Assembly (NCBI GenBank): GCA_019802505.1
Contig: JAFMOC010000037.1
Span: 4,339,501-4,403,500 of the forward strand
Length of the DNA: 64,000 nucleotides
Direction: 5' to 3'
Source: Corydoras sp. C115
Taxonomy: Eukaryota > Chordata > Actinopteri > Siluriformes > Callichthyidae
The notes below the pieces were generated by a model, which was given only the letters and a program-made list of their open reading frames with translations, did no database searches and was not told the DNA's origin. The translations under genes and the position numbers were made by a program. Below are positions 35,187-46,700 of this stretch, one piece after another; position 1 is the stretch's first letter; each line of letters opens with the position of its first letter.

Positions 35187-38100
35187 TCACTCAGCTTCTA
35201 GTAATGTCACCGTCTTATGGATAGGCCTCTCCAGATAAATTGGTTTGGAAACACGCCTTCCCTTGTTATCCAGGTTGGAATCGTTGTTGTACAACTTCAC
35301 CTTTCTCACTCTACCGTCTCTTCCTGGATACACTTCAACGATCCTTGCCAGTTTCCACAGGTTACGACGAGATGTAGCGTCTTCTTGCAGAAGGACGATA
35401 TCGTTAACCTTTGCATCTCTGTGATCCTTGATCCATTTCTGTCTTGGTTGAAGGTTTAGGAGATACTCTTTCTTCCACCGACTCCAGAAGAGATTGGCCA
35501 AGAATTCTTGGAACCAACGTTCCCACTGAGGTTGCAAATCATCGGGTGAAGTATCGTCCCAACACGGTTGCATCAGGATCTGCTTTCCTGATGATTTTCT
35601 GAGGTTAAGTGGTTTCTCCCTGACAACCACTCTAAACTCGTCAGAAGCCACGCACCACTGCGCCCCAAGAGCTCTTTCTATTTGAGATTCTCCGATGATT
35701 TCTCCTAATGTCATATCCTTGGTTGTAGTAGCTTCAGCAAATTCTTTCTTGGGAATGGTGTAGAGGACTTCTCTGCTATTGGAAACGAGCTTGTAAAATC
35801 GTAGGTTGCCTGTACTGTAAAGTTCTCTGGCTTCTTTCACAAGATTCCCATTCTCCCACCAAGGGAATCGAAAATAATCTCGGTCTTCTGTTTTCACATA
35901 GAACTGGTGAAACATGCGCTCTATGTCACTTCTTCGGAAGCGAAACAAAACTCCCACCAAGGCATTCGTTAGTTTTGGACCGGTTAAAAGATGAACATTC
36001 AGAGAGGTTCCTTGGAACTTGGTAGAATACACTTCACTTGTAAGATCTGAGGGTGACTGAAGATCTGGTACCTCTTTCTTCACTACCACTTGGTGGCTTA
36101 CTTCCATACTATCTCCATAGTTAGGACATGGATTACCACAGCCTACTACAATCCATCCCAAATCCGTTTGCAGTGCAAAGGGTTGGTTTCTATCACCAGC
36201 CACTACTCGTTTTGGTAGTAAAGCTTGAGGACAGTTGCTGCCTATTAAAAGGCCAACTTCACAGCTTTGCTGAGGGGCAATCTCATCTGCAATATGTTCT
36301 AGATGAGTCCATAACTTTGCTTTCTCCGGTGTAAGAATATGATTTCTATTTGCCGGCATAATTTCTCTGGAGTAAGTCACGGGAAGTGGTATTATCTCGT
36401 CTGAATAGAACCCTCTCACTTGTAAACCAGTCATCTTCTTGCAGGACACAATGCTATTTGTTGAAGATAGCGTGGTAATACTCAGCTGAACTGATTCACT
36501 CCTTACGTTGAGTGCCCTTGCAGTCTCCTCCAGTATAAATGTCGTATCACTCTGTGTATCCAGAAGTGCGTACACAAGAACTTCACGATATGGCTCAGCC
36601 GCAGCAGAGACCCATACCGGGATTATTGTAGATGCATGGGTATGGCTGCCACTCACGATCACCGTATGTACTATGGCTCCACATGTACTTGTAGATGTAC
36701 TTGGTTGATCTTGTAGGTTTTCTGGCCCTTCATCCTTTGGCTCGTCTTTGTGTTTTGCTCCATCAGCCTTTACTACTTGCGTTCTCTCTTGCTTGCGTTC
36801 TTCTTTAGTAAGATTATCATGAAGACAAGTTGGATGACCCTTCTCGCATGTCTTGCAGATATTTCTCTCACTGCAGTTCTTGGAACGATGACCCCATTTC
36901 AAGCAACCGAAGCACAACCTTTTCTCCTGGACAAACTTGACTCTTTCTGTGATTGTCTTCTTCATAAACTTACGGCAATCTGGTAGGCTGTGTCCTGCTT
37001 CTTCACAGAAGACACAGTCTTTGATGTTAGCATTCTCATCTGAATTCGTTATTAGAGTATTTGCTCTATTACTTATACCCTTACTTTTCTCTCCTTCACG
37101 TGGATTTGGTGTAGGGAAAGATGTCATTGGGTTACAAACGATTTTGGCTTCACGTGTTAGAAACTGTACAAACTGGCTGAAGCTTGGAAATTTTATACCT
37201 TGTTCTTGTAATTTTATGACTTTCCGTTTCCATCTCAAGATCAACCAATCTGGAAGTTTAGTGAGTATCTTTCTGTTTTCACTGCAACTGTTAAGCGCTT
37301 CGAGATCTTCAATCTGAAACATTGCAGATTCACAACTGCGAAGGAAGTCAACTAGTTCTTGCAGTTCCATATTATTTTTGCTGCTTATTTTGGGCCATGC
37401 TTCGATCTTATCTCTGTACGCTTGGGCAAGGATGAATGAGCTGCCATAACGTTCTTCCAGGATTTGCCATGCATCAAAATAGGCTGACTCAGTCCCTTGC
37501 AGGAAGTAACTCTCTATGGCCTTTTTCGCATTTCCACCCACATATTTTCGTAGATAATATATCTTTTCTTCATCTGGGATGTTCTTTCTGTCTATAAGCG
37601 TTTGAAAGGACACTTTCCAGTCCTTGTACCGAAGTGGATCACCACTGAATATTGTTGGTTCTGGGATGGGAAGGCGATTAGCATTGATCGATTCTGCAAG
37701 TACTTTAGCAAAGGATGCTGTGTTGTCTTCAGCTGGATTTATAACAGCTTGTGGTGGGAAGGAACAACGTGGTGGACTCAGTTCCTGTTTGATTTCCTTT
37801 CCACTCTTCGTAGGAACAGCTTGATGAAGCAGCTTATCCATTTCGTCATCTAAACGTTGACTCCTTTTAGATGTTCGATAAGAACGTTCACTTTGTTCAT
37901 ATACTTGCTGTCTTGCCTTAGCAGCTTCCAGTTCTTTAATCATCTCCAGACGTGCTATTTCTCTGCGCTTGGCTTCTAGCTTGGCTTTTAGCTTAGCTTC
38001 CAGTTTAGCCTTTAGCTGAGCAGCGTCAGCTTCCAGTTTAGCCTTTAGCTGGGCAGCGTCAGCTTCCAGCCGCTGCAATTCTTCCATATGATGTTCTTGC

Positions 38101-38744
38101 TCTAGCAGTACCTTCAAGGTGGCTTCTTTGGCAGCAACTTCGGCAGCTGCACTCCTTTTACTAGCAGAAGATCGATGGGAATAATTTGAATTCTTGCTAC
38201 TGCGAAGGCGAATGCTGCTTTTAGCTGATCTTAGCTCTTCAAGACCATGTTCTTGAACATTCGTTGCTCGGTGCATGATCTTCTGTGTCACGGATTGACA
38301 GATGTCGATTCTACGACGTGTATCTTGATCAGGAACACTAATTTGTCTCAGCTCGTCATAGATAGCATTCAAGTTTTTTGAGGCATCATTCGCTTTGGTG
38401 ACATTTTCATCCAACAAGTCGGCTGAGCACTGTCCACCTAAATCTTGGTTGACGGTCTGAACGACTTCCTTCCACTTCTTATAGCACACACTGAAGCGAC
38501 GTTCGATTCTTTTCACTCGTTCATCGTGTAGTGCTTGACCCTTCTCCGTTCTCTTGCGGACTCTTTGGTCTCTTTGTGGCTCTTCTTCAGGAATTGAATC
38601 AGGACCTTCTGGACAGTCAGTCGCTTGTGAATGCGTGTCATCATCATCATCATCATCATCATGAGACTGCAGCTCATCCTTGACGCTTGATCTTGTCTCT
38701 ACGAAGATCTCGTTACTATTCGTATCACTACGACTATTTGGCAT
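35187..38744 (-). CDS. BEL/Pao Gag-protease polyprotein fused in frame to RT scraps and a C-terminal DUF5641-like domain
   Basis: One uninterrupted 1185-residue frame. In order: an Asp run (29-36) from a CAT/ATG microsatellite; a charged coiled coil (about 196-285) with the 11-residue unit ADAAQLKAKLE twice; a Gag core of the DUF1759 type (about 355-535, with PEPTIFSGDPLRYKDWKVSF); Cys/His knuckles CX2CX4HX4C at 577-590 and 611-624 and a third CX2CX3HX2C at 630-640; an aspartic-protease domain of the DUF1758 type with ALLDTQSDTTFI at 726-737 (Asp729), LLIGSN at 832 and a GWIVVG motif at 863. After about 920 only short RT-like pieces remain (922-970 and 971-1050), with no YxDD box. RNase H and integrase core are absent. 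Residues 1083-1185 resemble the C-terminal domain found after integrase (DUF5641). The usual Pol of well over 1000 residues has shrunk to about 350 without breaking the frame. The Met at 38744 is 64 bp inside the 5' LTR and is the natural start. Confidence 0.9.
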   Translation of the reverse strand: MPNSRSDTNSNEIFVETRSSVKDELQSHDDDDDDDDTHSQATDCPEGPDSIPEEEPQRDQRVRKRTEKGQALHDERVKRIERRFSVCYKKWKEVVQTVNQDLGGQCSADLLDENVTKANDASKNLNAIYDELRQISVPDQDTRRRIDICQSVTQKIMHRATNVQEHGLEELRSAKSSIRLRSSKNSNYSHRSSASKRSAAAEVAAKEATLKVLLEQEHHMEELQRLEADAAQLKAKLEADAAQLKAKLEAKLKAKLEAKRREIARLEMIKELEAAKARQQVYEQSERSYRTSKRSQRLDDEMDKLLHQAVPTKSGKEIKQELSPPRCSFPPQAVINPAEDNTASFAKVLAESINANRLPIPEPTIFSGDPLRYKDWKVSFQTLIDRKNIPDEEKIYYLRKYVGGNAKKAIESYFLQGTESAYFDAWQILEERYGSSFILAQAYRDKIEAWPKISSKNNMELQELVDFLRSCESAMFQIEDLEALNSCSENRKILTKLPDWLILRWKRKVIKLQEQGIKFPSFSQFVQFLTREAKIVCNPMTSFPTPNPREGEKSKGISNRANTLITNSDENANIKDCVFCEEAGHSLPDCRKFMKKTITERVKFVQEKRLCFGCLKWGHRSKNCSERNICKTCEKGHPTCLHDNLTKEERKQERTQVVKADGAKHKDEPKDEGPENLQDQPSTSTSTCGAIVHTVIVSGSHTHASTIIPVWVSAAAEPYREVLVYALLDTQSDTTFILEETARALNVRSESVQLSITTLSSTNSIVSCKKMTGLQVRGFYSDEIIPLPVTYSREIMPANRNHILTPEKAKLWTHLEHIADEIAPQQSCEVGLLIGSNCPQALLPKRVVAGDRNQPFALQTDLGWIVVGCGNPCPNYGDSMEVSHQVVVKKEVPDLQSPSDLTSEVYSTKFQGTSLNVHLLTGPKLTNALVGVLFRFRRSDIERMFHQFYVKTEDRDYFRFPWWENGNLVKEARELYSTGNLRFYKLVSNSREVLYTIPKKEFAEATTTKDMTLGEIIGESQIERALGAQWCVASDEFRVVVREKPLNLRKSSGKQILMQPCWDDTSPDDLQPQWERWFQEFLANLFWSRWKKEYLLNLQPRQKWIKDHRDAKVNDIVLLQEDATSRRNLWKLARIVEVYPGRDGRVRKVKLYNNDSNLDNKGRRVSKPIYLERPIHKTVTLLEAE
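37998..38063 (-). repeat. 33-bp tandem repeat inside gag
   Basis: Two 33-base units encode the repeated coiled-coil unit ADAAQLKAKLE. Length variation here would change Gag coiled-coil length by whole turns without a frameshift. Confidence 0.85.
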
Positions 38745-38808
38745 CTTCTATCTGCAGGATTCCTCAAGCAGTGAAGCAGTGAGTTCTTACTTTACCATGA
38801 GTTCTTAC

Positions 38809-39355
38809 TGTAGCTTCCTCAGATTCAAAGTCGACAGCACAAATATTCTTTCCAATACTGATTAGGTTTATTCTTGAGTATGCACCTTAACTTTGTACAT
38901 AATCTTAAACCCAACCGTAAGAACTGTAACATATTAAACAAATAACAAATAAACAATTATTCTATGAGCAATTTACATATTGTAGACTATTAATCTTAAG
39001 ACTGATCCTTTGTTGGTTATCACACGAATTTACATCTTGATTTGGAACCGTAGTTACATATCAATTCACTCTAATGCTAGAAAAGATAATAAACATAATT
39101 GGTATATTAACAGAACACAAACCTCATTGGCTGCATGAAATATCTAAGGAGAGCTATGGTCATGTTGTACTCTGGTAGTCTTATCTTTCCGAATGACTCT
39201 TTGGAACTAACTTTGGAACCTTTGTAACGTGGTAACCGCGGTAATTAACATTGTCAATGTTCTTAGAAGAGCAAAAGTTCTATCATACACCATCATACGA
39301 CTCCACAAACTTTAAACCAATCAAAAACTACAAACTGCTTACGTGGGCAGTTACA
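38809..39355 (-). repeat. 5' LTR of the BEL/Pao element
   Basis: Identical by eye to 34513-35059. Just inside it, on the minus strand, GTAAGAACTCATGG and then GTAAGAACTCACTGC form a short direct repeat where a primer-binding site is expected; I could not assign a tRNA. Confidence 0.95.
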
Positions 39356-39360
39356 CAGTA
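39356..39360. repeat. target-site duplication of the LTR element, right copy
   Basis: CAGTA, matching 34508-34512. Confidence 0.9.
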
Positions 39361-39988
39361 AATTCTTTCCAAACCGCCAAAAACGACATTTAAAAAAAAC
39401 TGATGTTGCCCCAATTTTACAGAGGGACAGACTGGGTTCACTGTGTATTTAGTTCCACATTTCTGCTGTTCTCGCACTGGGCAGAACATCAGAAGCACGA
39501 AATGAGTCTTGGGCCAGCCAAGTATGTGTCCACTTGTTTGGAACCTCGTTGTTCTGGGAGAACCTCTCCTGGTGCCGTCACCTTGGCATCTGCTTCACTC
39601 TCTCCATTATGTGCAGCCTGATGTTATCCAGACTCGTAACATAAAGAACCTCCTCTTGTTCTCTTCCGCTGTGCAACTGTAAAAGAACGTTTTAAACAAA
39701 TTACAGAAGAGACAGAATCCCCATACCTGCAACTGTTCCTCGTTTGTTCAGTGAATGTAAATGCAAATATTTTACATTGTCATCCTATTATAAATGAATC
39801 TGATCCACATGAATACATCAGCTCGGCTAAAGCTGGCATTACCTGCATGACTGCACTTTAAAATAATAACTGCTGCAGATCAGTCATTAATTCAGGCTTG
39901 TCTCTCTTTTCTAATATATGTTTATACTGTGTATGTATTATATAATGTGTGTGTGTGTGTATGTGTGTATATAATTAAATTACCATAT
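39361..39988. other. intergenic sequence
   Basis: No gene recognised; a short (GT)n tract lies near 39947-39968. Confidence 0.45.
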
Positions 39989-40135
39989 ATAAATTGCCCC
40001 TATATAGTGTGTGTGTCTGTATGAGTGTGTGCCCCGCAATGGATTCGATGAATTATCCCCTTGATGGGCATGGAGAACCCCCTCGCAACTCTAGTCCCTA
40101 GTATCCCTAGTATAAGATTAAGTGTAAGATGAAGA
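39989..40135 (+). mobile_element. old diverged SINE 3' fragment
   Basis: TAAATTGCCCCTATATAGTG, TGTGCCCCGCAATGGATT and GATGGGCATGGAGAACCCC are in consensus order with deletions between. Confidence 0.75.
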
Positions 40136-40140
40136 GATGA

Positions 40141-40143
<3 letters not shown>

Positions 40144-40236
<93 letters not shown>
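40144..40236. repeat. (TA)n then (TG)n microsatellite
   Basis: About 39 TA units followed by 7-8 TG units. Confidence 0.97.
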
Positions 40237-40361
40237 GAAGGCATCAATTAAATAAATCATAGTATTTATTACATATGATTACTCTGTAAATTGTGATACT
40301 TAAGGTAGTATTTCTTCTGTCCTTCTTTTAAAACATTCCTCTTCAAAATGCTTGTACACTA

Positions 40362-40709
40362 TTCATTCATTCATTATCTCTCGCTTTATCCTCTATTAGG
40401 GTCGCGGTGGGGTTCCCCATGCCCATCCAGGGGAGAACATCTCGGGCGCTGGGCAGATACACCCAGGACAGGGCGCCAATCCATTACTGGGCACACACTC
40501 ACTCACACACACACACTCTATATGGGGCAATTTTGAGAATTCAATTGACTTGATCCATGTTTTTGGACTGTGGGAGGAAACCGGAGAACCCGGAGGAAAC
40601 CCACGCGGACACGGGGAGAACATGGAAACTCCACCCAGATGGGGATTCGAACCGGGAATCCCTAGCGCTGAGAGGCGAATGTGCTAACCACTAAGCCACC
40701 ATGCCGCCC
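40362..40709 (-). mobile_element. SINE, full length
   Basis: Inverted copy. The perfect 12-bp target-site duplication GCTTGTACACTA is at 40350-40361 and 40710-40721. Confidence 0.96.
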
Positions 40710-40721
40710 GCTTGTACACTA

Positions 40722-42255
40722 ATAAGTATATAAATAAAATAACTGAATACTTTAAGTTGCTTAAAGTCACTATTCCGTAGTAAAAAGTTGAAACTGGTGC
40801 TGTGAAAGTGGAATTCAGAGTGATAGCAGATGTGGATTAATATCATTGCTAAGCTTGAGTTACAATTGTTTAAAAAACGAATATGAATAATGATCAGACA
40901 TGTAGGTACAAAGAAGCTCCAGCATTTGTTTCGAAACAGAGTGGCCGAACTGCAGATGAAGAATCATCTCATTAAAATCTCATCAATAACCAGGCTAACG
41001 GTAAATCAAACCATCCAGCCCTCCTACTCACTGTTCTACTTTCGTCTTCTCATCTGGACAACCTCTGCTTCTTTATTATTTTGAAGTTGTCGGTGGGTTG
41101 AAACGTGAATACAGAGCAGAGCAGACCCTCTGCAGACCTGTGATTTCCTCTCACCTTGGGGTTAAATCAACAGAGTAAATTCCAGATCTGGTTAGAGTTG
41201 CGTTATCTTAAAGCTTCGTGTCATCACATCATTTCTGCTTTAAAATAAATTAAAAAATAACTTTTTTTTTTAATTAAATAAGTTAGAGAATATGATGCTT
41301 TAAAACCAGCCATGTGCAAAATTGATTTTCTGTAATATCACAGTGCAGACTTTAAAAACAGTTATTATGCTTTTACAGCAGATATTTCAACCATGTCACG
41401 TGTATAATGGAATTACTCTCTGAAACAGAATCTGAGCTTGTCTTCCAAATGTGGACAGGCCTGAGTTGGTAAGATGTTTTGCAGTTTATTAGGATCCTGT
41501 ACTTTTAGCTGGATATGCTCCAGTGTTCATGCAGAAACCAAAGCTTAACAGAGATCTTGGCGAGCTCAGATTTCTGTGTGAGAGAGAAAAAAACAAGCAA
41601 ATGTTTACATGTTTGGATGCTTTTAACTAATTCCATGTACATCCTAGTTACAATATATTTACTGACTTCAACATACTGCCTTAAAAATAAAATGGTGACA
41701 TATATTTTATAAGCCCCTTCTCAGCTTGACTTTGCCAAGGGTTGTTATGATGTTTCCTGCAAATAGTTCAAACGTTAATTCATGCATAATTGGTCAATTT
41801 TTCTTGTTTTTCTTTTATATATAAAACACTTTTCCAGTAAAATGTATCCCCAGACATTTTTGTTAACTTAAGCATTAAGCTCCCAGTGTATTACAGTATT
41901 AAGAATTTATACGACGTACATAAAACTAAATCTACTCCAACTTAGTGGTACACCAAGTCTAACTTCTGAAAAAGTTATTAGAGGAACACGTTAGGTTGAA
42001 GGCAAACACAGTCTTACTCAGGAGCACAAAACAAAAATAACAAAACAACATTATTATTAAAAAGTTAAAGAATAAATAAAGAATAAAGAAGAAGCTGAAA
42101 ATGTTCAAAAGCATGCATCAGATCACTCTCTGACATAAGGTTTAACAACAATTATAAATTCCTATGTAACACAAAAAAAAAAAAAAAGATAAATATTTTT
42201 CTCTAGACTTTTAATTCGATTAATTAGACTTTGAACTTTAAATATAAAAATATAA
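40722..42255. other. AT-rich intergenic sequence
   Basis: No gene recognised; a poly-A run is at 42173-42187. Confidence 0.5.
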
Positions 42256-42265
42256 GCAAGATACA

Positions 42266-42591
42266 GAGGACGTCACGGTGGCTTAATGGTTAGCACGTTC
42301 ACCTCTCAGCACTGGGGATCCAGATTTAAATCCCAATCTGGGTGGAGTTTCCCTGTTCTCTCCGTGTCTGTGTGGGTTTCCTCCGGGTTCTCCGGTATGC
42401 TCCCACAGTCCAAAAACATGATTTCAAAGAAAATTGTAGGCAAATTGTATGCAATAGATTGGCGCCCTATCCTGGGTGTATCTGCCCAGCGCCCGAAACA
42501 TTCCCCTGGATGGGCATGGGGAACCCCCCCCCTCCCCTGCGACCCTAGTAGAGGATTAAGAGGAAGACAATGAATGATTAAATGAATGAAT
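42266..42591 (+). mobile_element. SINE, diverged with small deletion
   Basis: Head CGTCACGGTGGCTTAATGG. The GTGTGTCTGTGTGAGTG stretch is lost. Target-site match GCAAGATACA at 42256-42265 and GCAAAATACA at 42592-42601. Confidence 0.9.
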
Positions 42592-42601
42592 GCAAAATAC
42601 A

Positions 42602-43370
42602 ATTAAGCATGGTCAGCAAAACAGAATATTTGAAGAATATTTTTTGAGGCACAAAAATCCCATCACGTGTAATAGCATCAATTGTTTAAGTATTTGCTTT
42701 AACTATTTTCCCCAGAACTATTTAGCCTTTTTCACACTTGCAGCACACAGCAGGAAATCACAAAAGATGCAATTTTTGGTGTTTTTGCCAAGTTGCCGTC
42801 AGTGCAAGACACAAAGCAGAAAGTGCAAAATTGCAGACATGATTTTGACATTGACCCTTATAGAACAGAAGTCTCTGTTTTTCTCCAGTGTATTGTTTAA
42901 AGCACAGATGTTTTACAGCAAAACACCAAAATACTTGCAGTAAATATTCTGTACTACAAGTACATCACGAGTCCGGGCTGAGAAAGGACTAGTTTAACAT
43001 ATAATTAAAAACCACATTTTGGAAAAAATAAAAAGCAGTGGATTGAAGTGCACATATAAATGAGGGAAATGTTCACATGTTAAAGGAAACTATACTCTGT
43101 GAATATTTCCTTCTGAGGAAGGATATAATAAACTATAGTGTGATATGAGCCAAATACGCATCTGCACTTTGCTTTCTGTTCTAAGGTGACCTGTTATTTA
43201 TTAAATAGTTAGTCCTCATTTACTAATCTTCATTTAGCTCTTTATCTTTACAAGAAAATCCAGCAACTTTGAAGTCTTTCTGATAAGGTACCTAAATGAG
43301 TATTATTTGTGTCTTGCATGAGGTATAGAAATAGAGCCAATGTTTCAGGTGAACTGGGATGATAAATTGG

Positions 43371-43371
<1 letters not shown>
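42602..43371. other. intergenic sequence
   Basis: A 117-codon plus-strand frame (42590-42943) is AT-rich and has no recognisable domain; I do not consider it a gene. Confidence 0.45.

Positions 43372-43402
<31 letters not shown>
43372..43402. repeat. (TG)n microsatellite, interrupted by a SINE
   Basis: About 15 TG units here and 8-9 more at 43750-43767 flank the SINE, so the SINE inserted inside one TG tract. Confidence 0.95.
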
Positions 43403-43405
<3 letters not shown>

Positions 43406-43750
43406 CGGCACGGTGGCTTAGTGGTTAGCACGTTCGCCTCTCAGCGCTAGGGATTCCCGGTTCGAATCCCCATCTGGGTGAAGTTTCCATGTTCTCCCCG
43501 TGTCTGCGTAGGTTTCCTCCAGGTTCTCCGGTTTCCTCCCACAGTCCAAAAACATGGATCAAGTCAATTGAGTTCTCAAAATTGCCCCATATAGAGTGCG
43601 TCTGTGTGAGTGAGTGTGCCCAGCGATGGATTGGCGCCCTGTCCTGGGTCTATCTACCCAGCGCCCGAGACGTTCTCCCCTGGATGGGCATGGGGAACCC
43701 CACCGCGACCCTAACAGAGGAGAAAAGCGGGAGATAATGAATGAATGAAT
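43403..43750 (+). mobile_element. SINE inserted in a (TG)n tract
   Basis: Complete copy from GGGCGGCACGGTGG to GAATGAATGAATG. The target-site duplication is hidden in the TG repeats on either side. Confidence 0.95.
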
Positions 43751-43767
43751 GTGTGTGTGTGTGTGTC

Positions 43768-46700
43768 TGGTAGATATGTTTTGGGTTGGTAAGTAACTAA
43801 ACCAATTATTTAGTTCAGCTGAGATCATTGACGACCTGATTTCAAATCGTTTTTACACTAAAAATCTTCATGGACTAGATAATGATGGTTGATCTATTAA
43901 ATTACACATCCCAGTCCAGTCATAGTATTAAATTGGTACATCCCTAGAGAAATCAAGCGATTTTAAGGTTATATGCGCATGAAAGAGCACTGCTTTTATT
44001 TTAGTATCTGTCCCAGCAGCCCAATTAGTTGTTTCTGCAACCTTGCAAATGTCAGTATCGGAAACTGTGCTGACATTACTGTAAAATATAAAGCCCTATA
44101 CGGATTCCCATTAGTGCTCAGGTGCTGGATTATTATCTACAAAATAGTTCTGAATTATTCCAGATCCTCTGGAGCTCTCCAGAGACAGTGTAGCTGTGAC
44201 CAAGAGGTTTAGATTCATTTGCTTCTATGAACCAACCTGATCCAGCAAACCAAGCATGAACAGCAACATACAGCCTGATTCTGCTCATAAAGTGTGTTGC
44301 GCTGGATGCCATCAAGCCTGTGTGTGTGTGTGTGTGTGTGTGTGATGAGTAATTACAGTCAGCAGCTAATGGGAGGTCTTAGGGTCGATTTCAACATGTT
44401 TCTCTCCATTCTGCTCGATTATTCTTGCTAGGAAATCCCTATGTGATTATTAGTTTCTGTGACTCAAACTTTGTCTCAGTCGGTGCATCACTTCATCCAT
44501 AATCACATCTGAAAGCACTTTACTTACTCTGTTAAATATGCTTTGGTGCACAGTGACTTGTGCAGCATCTGGAGACTTTTATTCAGTCATTAATCCCATC
44601 ATGCATGAATTATTAAACAACGTCCAGTGTACTAACTAAAGTTCCACCAATCAGACGCAATATTAAAACCTGTCAGTGGTCTTAATGATATGGCTAAATA
44701 GGGTACACATCAAAAACATTTAAAAGCCATAAATGATCTGCTTGGTGAAAATGGGTGCATAACATTTCGATTAAATGAAACGCCATTAAAATCATTTTTA
44801 CCTTAATGCCATTTTTGTTTGATAGAAATCCTAAACATTGGTTTAATAATTGATTACAGAACAGTATTTGTATGCTAAACTGATTTCTTTACATGGGAAG
44901 GTAAATAAATTTTGTCTGAAAGAAGTTTGACATAAAACCAAAGTTAATTTGCTTGATATGAGAGGATTTAGATTTGTTTTTTATTATAACAAGCTGCTTA
45001 AGACCTGCAATTTATGAAATTCTTTTATAAAATAGTTCACAATGTGGCATTTATCAACTGTACTAATATGCGTCAGGAGCACCTTATTGCGTGCTCCTGT
45101 TAATGAACAGTTTTTCCAGCATTTTTACCCCCCCCCCCCCCCCAATGTTCCCATGTATTGCCTTTTTTGCTCATGTCTGTTTGCATTTCAACTGAGAATT
45201 ACAGACTGTTTTTTCTCAAAAAAAAAAAAATCGAATTAAATTGCCCTGTGGTGTGAATGTGTGAGTGAGAGTATATCTGCTTTGTTTTGCTGGCAGTTTG
45301 TCCAAGGTTCCTTAAATTTAAATTAATCTTCAGCATCCCTCACACAGATCTTATACATCAGCGGGTTGGATAATTCATAAATGTTTGGTAAAAAAAAATA
45401 TATATGAAATATTTCAAATGTATTAATGCACAACAATGCCAAATTGACTGGTGTGAAAATATTAATATTAACTTGGTAAGTTATTACCAACTTAATTAAT
45501 AAGAAATATTATAACATTGACATTTTCCCTTGTAAATGTTTGGACTGTTAACTGCCTTTGTGTCTTTGCAGGGTTTGGCGTTTTACTGGCTTTTTACTTT
45601 TAACAATATTGCAAAATGTAACACAGTAAGTGCAAAAATAATCCCTAAAGACATGCAGCAGTCAAGTGCTTATTGTACTGAACTGATAAAAAACACATGT
45701 TTTATGAAAAATAAAAAAGCCCCGTTTCCTCTGAAAGCACATCCAAATGGTTTACTGCTTCCATTAGTGTACACACTTAATCAGCTGCTCCTAATCAAAA
45801 GCAGACATCAGCTTTTACACAGGTGAGTACTGGGGAAGGGGGGGGGGGGGTGTTCCTAAATGATTTTAGATGAGATTAATGTCAATGTTAAATCACGCTG
45901 TGTTCAGTTCATTTATTAACTGTTGAATGATTTTTATTCAATACTAACTCATGTGTTTTATTGCTGCTTTATAATAAAATAGTATTAACCTGTTTAAAAA
46001 GTTAACCATAATGCACCAAAAAGGCATTTACCAAACTATGTAAAATCTGCTTTTACTGTGTTGTTCATAATTTATAATGTTTTGGGGCATTTATTTATAT
46101 ATTGTTGAACCATGTTTAATTGTAAAACCAAATTCAAAGTTATTTTTAAATAATTATATAAATAAATAGCTTCCAGAAAAAATGTAAATGCATCACATTG
46201 AAAAAAAAAAAAATTTAATTTAAAGATTACAAGTATTAAAATTATATATATTTTTAAATTATATATGTTTTTTTTGGTTAGCATTGAAAAACATCTAACA
46301 TGAATAATACATTAAAATGGATATTAAAAATGGATTAAAATAAAGTGTTTTGTTTATGAAGAAAATAAGTTTATTTGTAAAGAATAATATCCCATTACAA
46401 CATAATGAATAAAATAGGTTGATATATTCTAGTAAAAAAACACTAATAATAATAGTCGTAAAATATAATAACACCAGTAAAGTCACATCATTTTAAATGA
46501 ACTAGTTAATAAATAAAATAGAAAATGAAAACATATACAACAAATGTTGAGCAAATATGATTACTGAGTTTTAGCATTTTCAGATCATGAGGACTAGAAA
46601 ATGCCATTTACCAAATAACCTCTTTTAATGTTAACTGGCTAAAAGAATTGTAACAAGGTGTACAAAATAAAGGTACAAAAACATTCTGAAATGTCTCCTT

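Larger units (their letters stand above)
34513..39355 (-). mobile_element. complete BEL/Pao-type LTR retrotransposon, internally deleted
   Basis: A 4843-bp insertion bounded by a 5-bp duplication and by two 547-bp LTRs with TG...CA ends. Its single internal frame (35187-38744) reads on the minus strand and encodes Gag and protease but no RT catalytic motif, RNase H or integrase core. The LTRs read as identical throughout, so the insertion is recent on an evolutionary scale. As it lacks its own polymerase it must have been copied by enzymes of a full-length relative. There is no env-like frame. Confidence 0.93.

Noticed and set aside
35217..38865. Plus-strand frames of 60-126 codons inside the LTR element
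   Set aside because: Antisense shadows of the 1185-codon minus-strand frame.
42590..42943. 117-codon plus-strand frame
   Set aside because: AT-rich, low complexity, no family resemblance.
43372..43767. CRISPR or other regular array
   Set aside because: Direct repeats here are a TG microsatellite and SINE tails; no spaced repeat array exists in the window.
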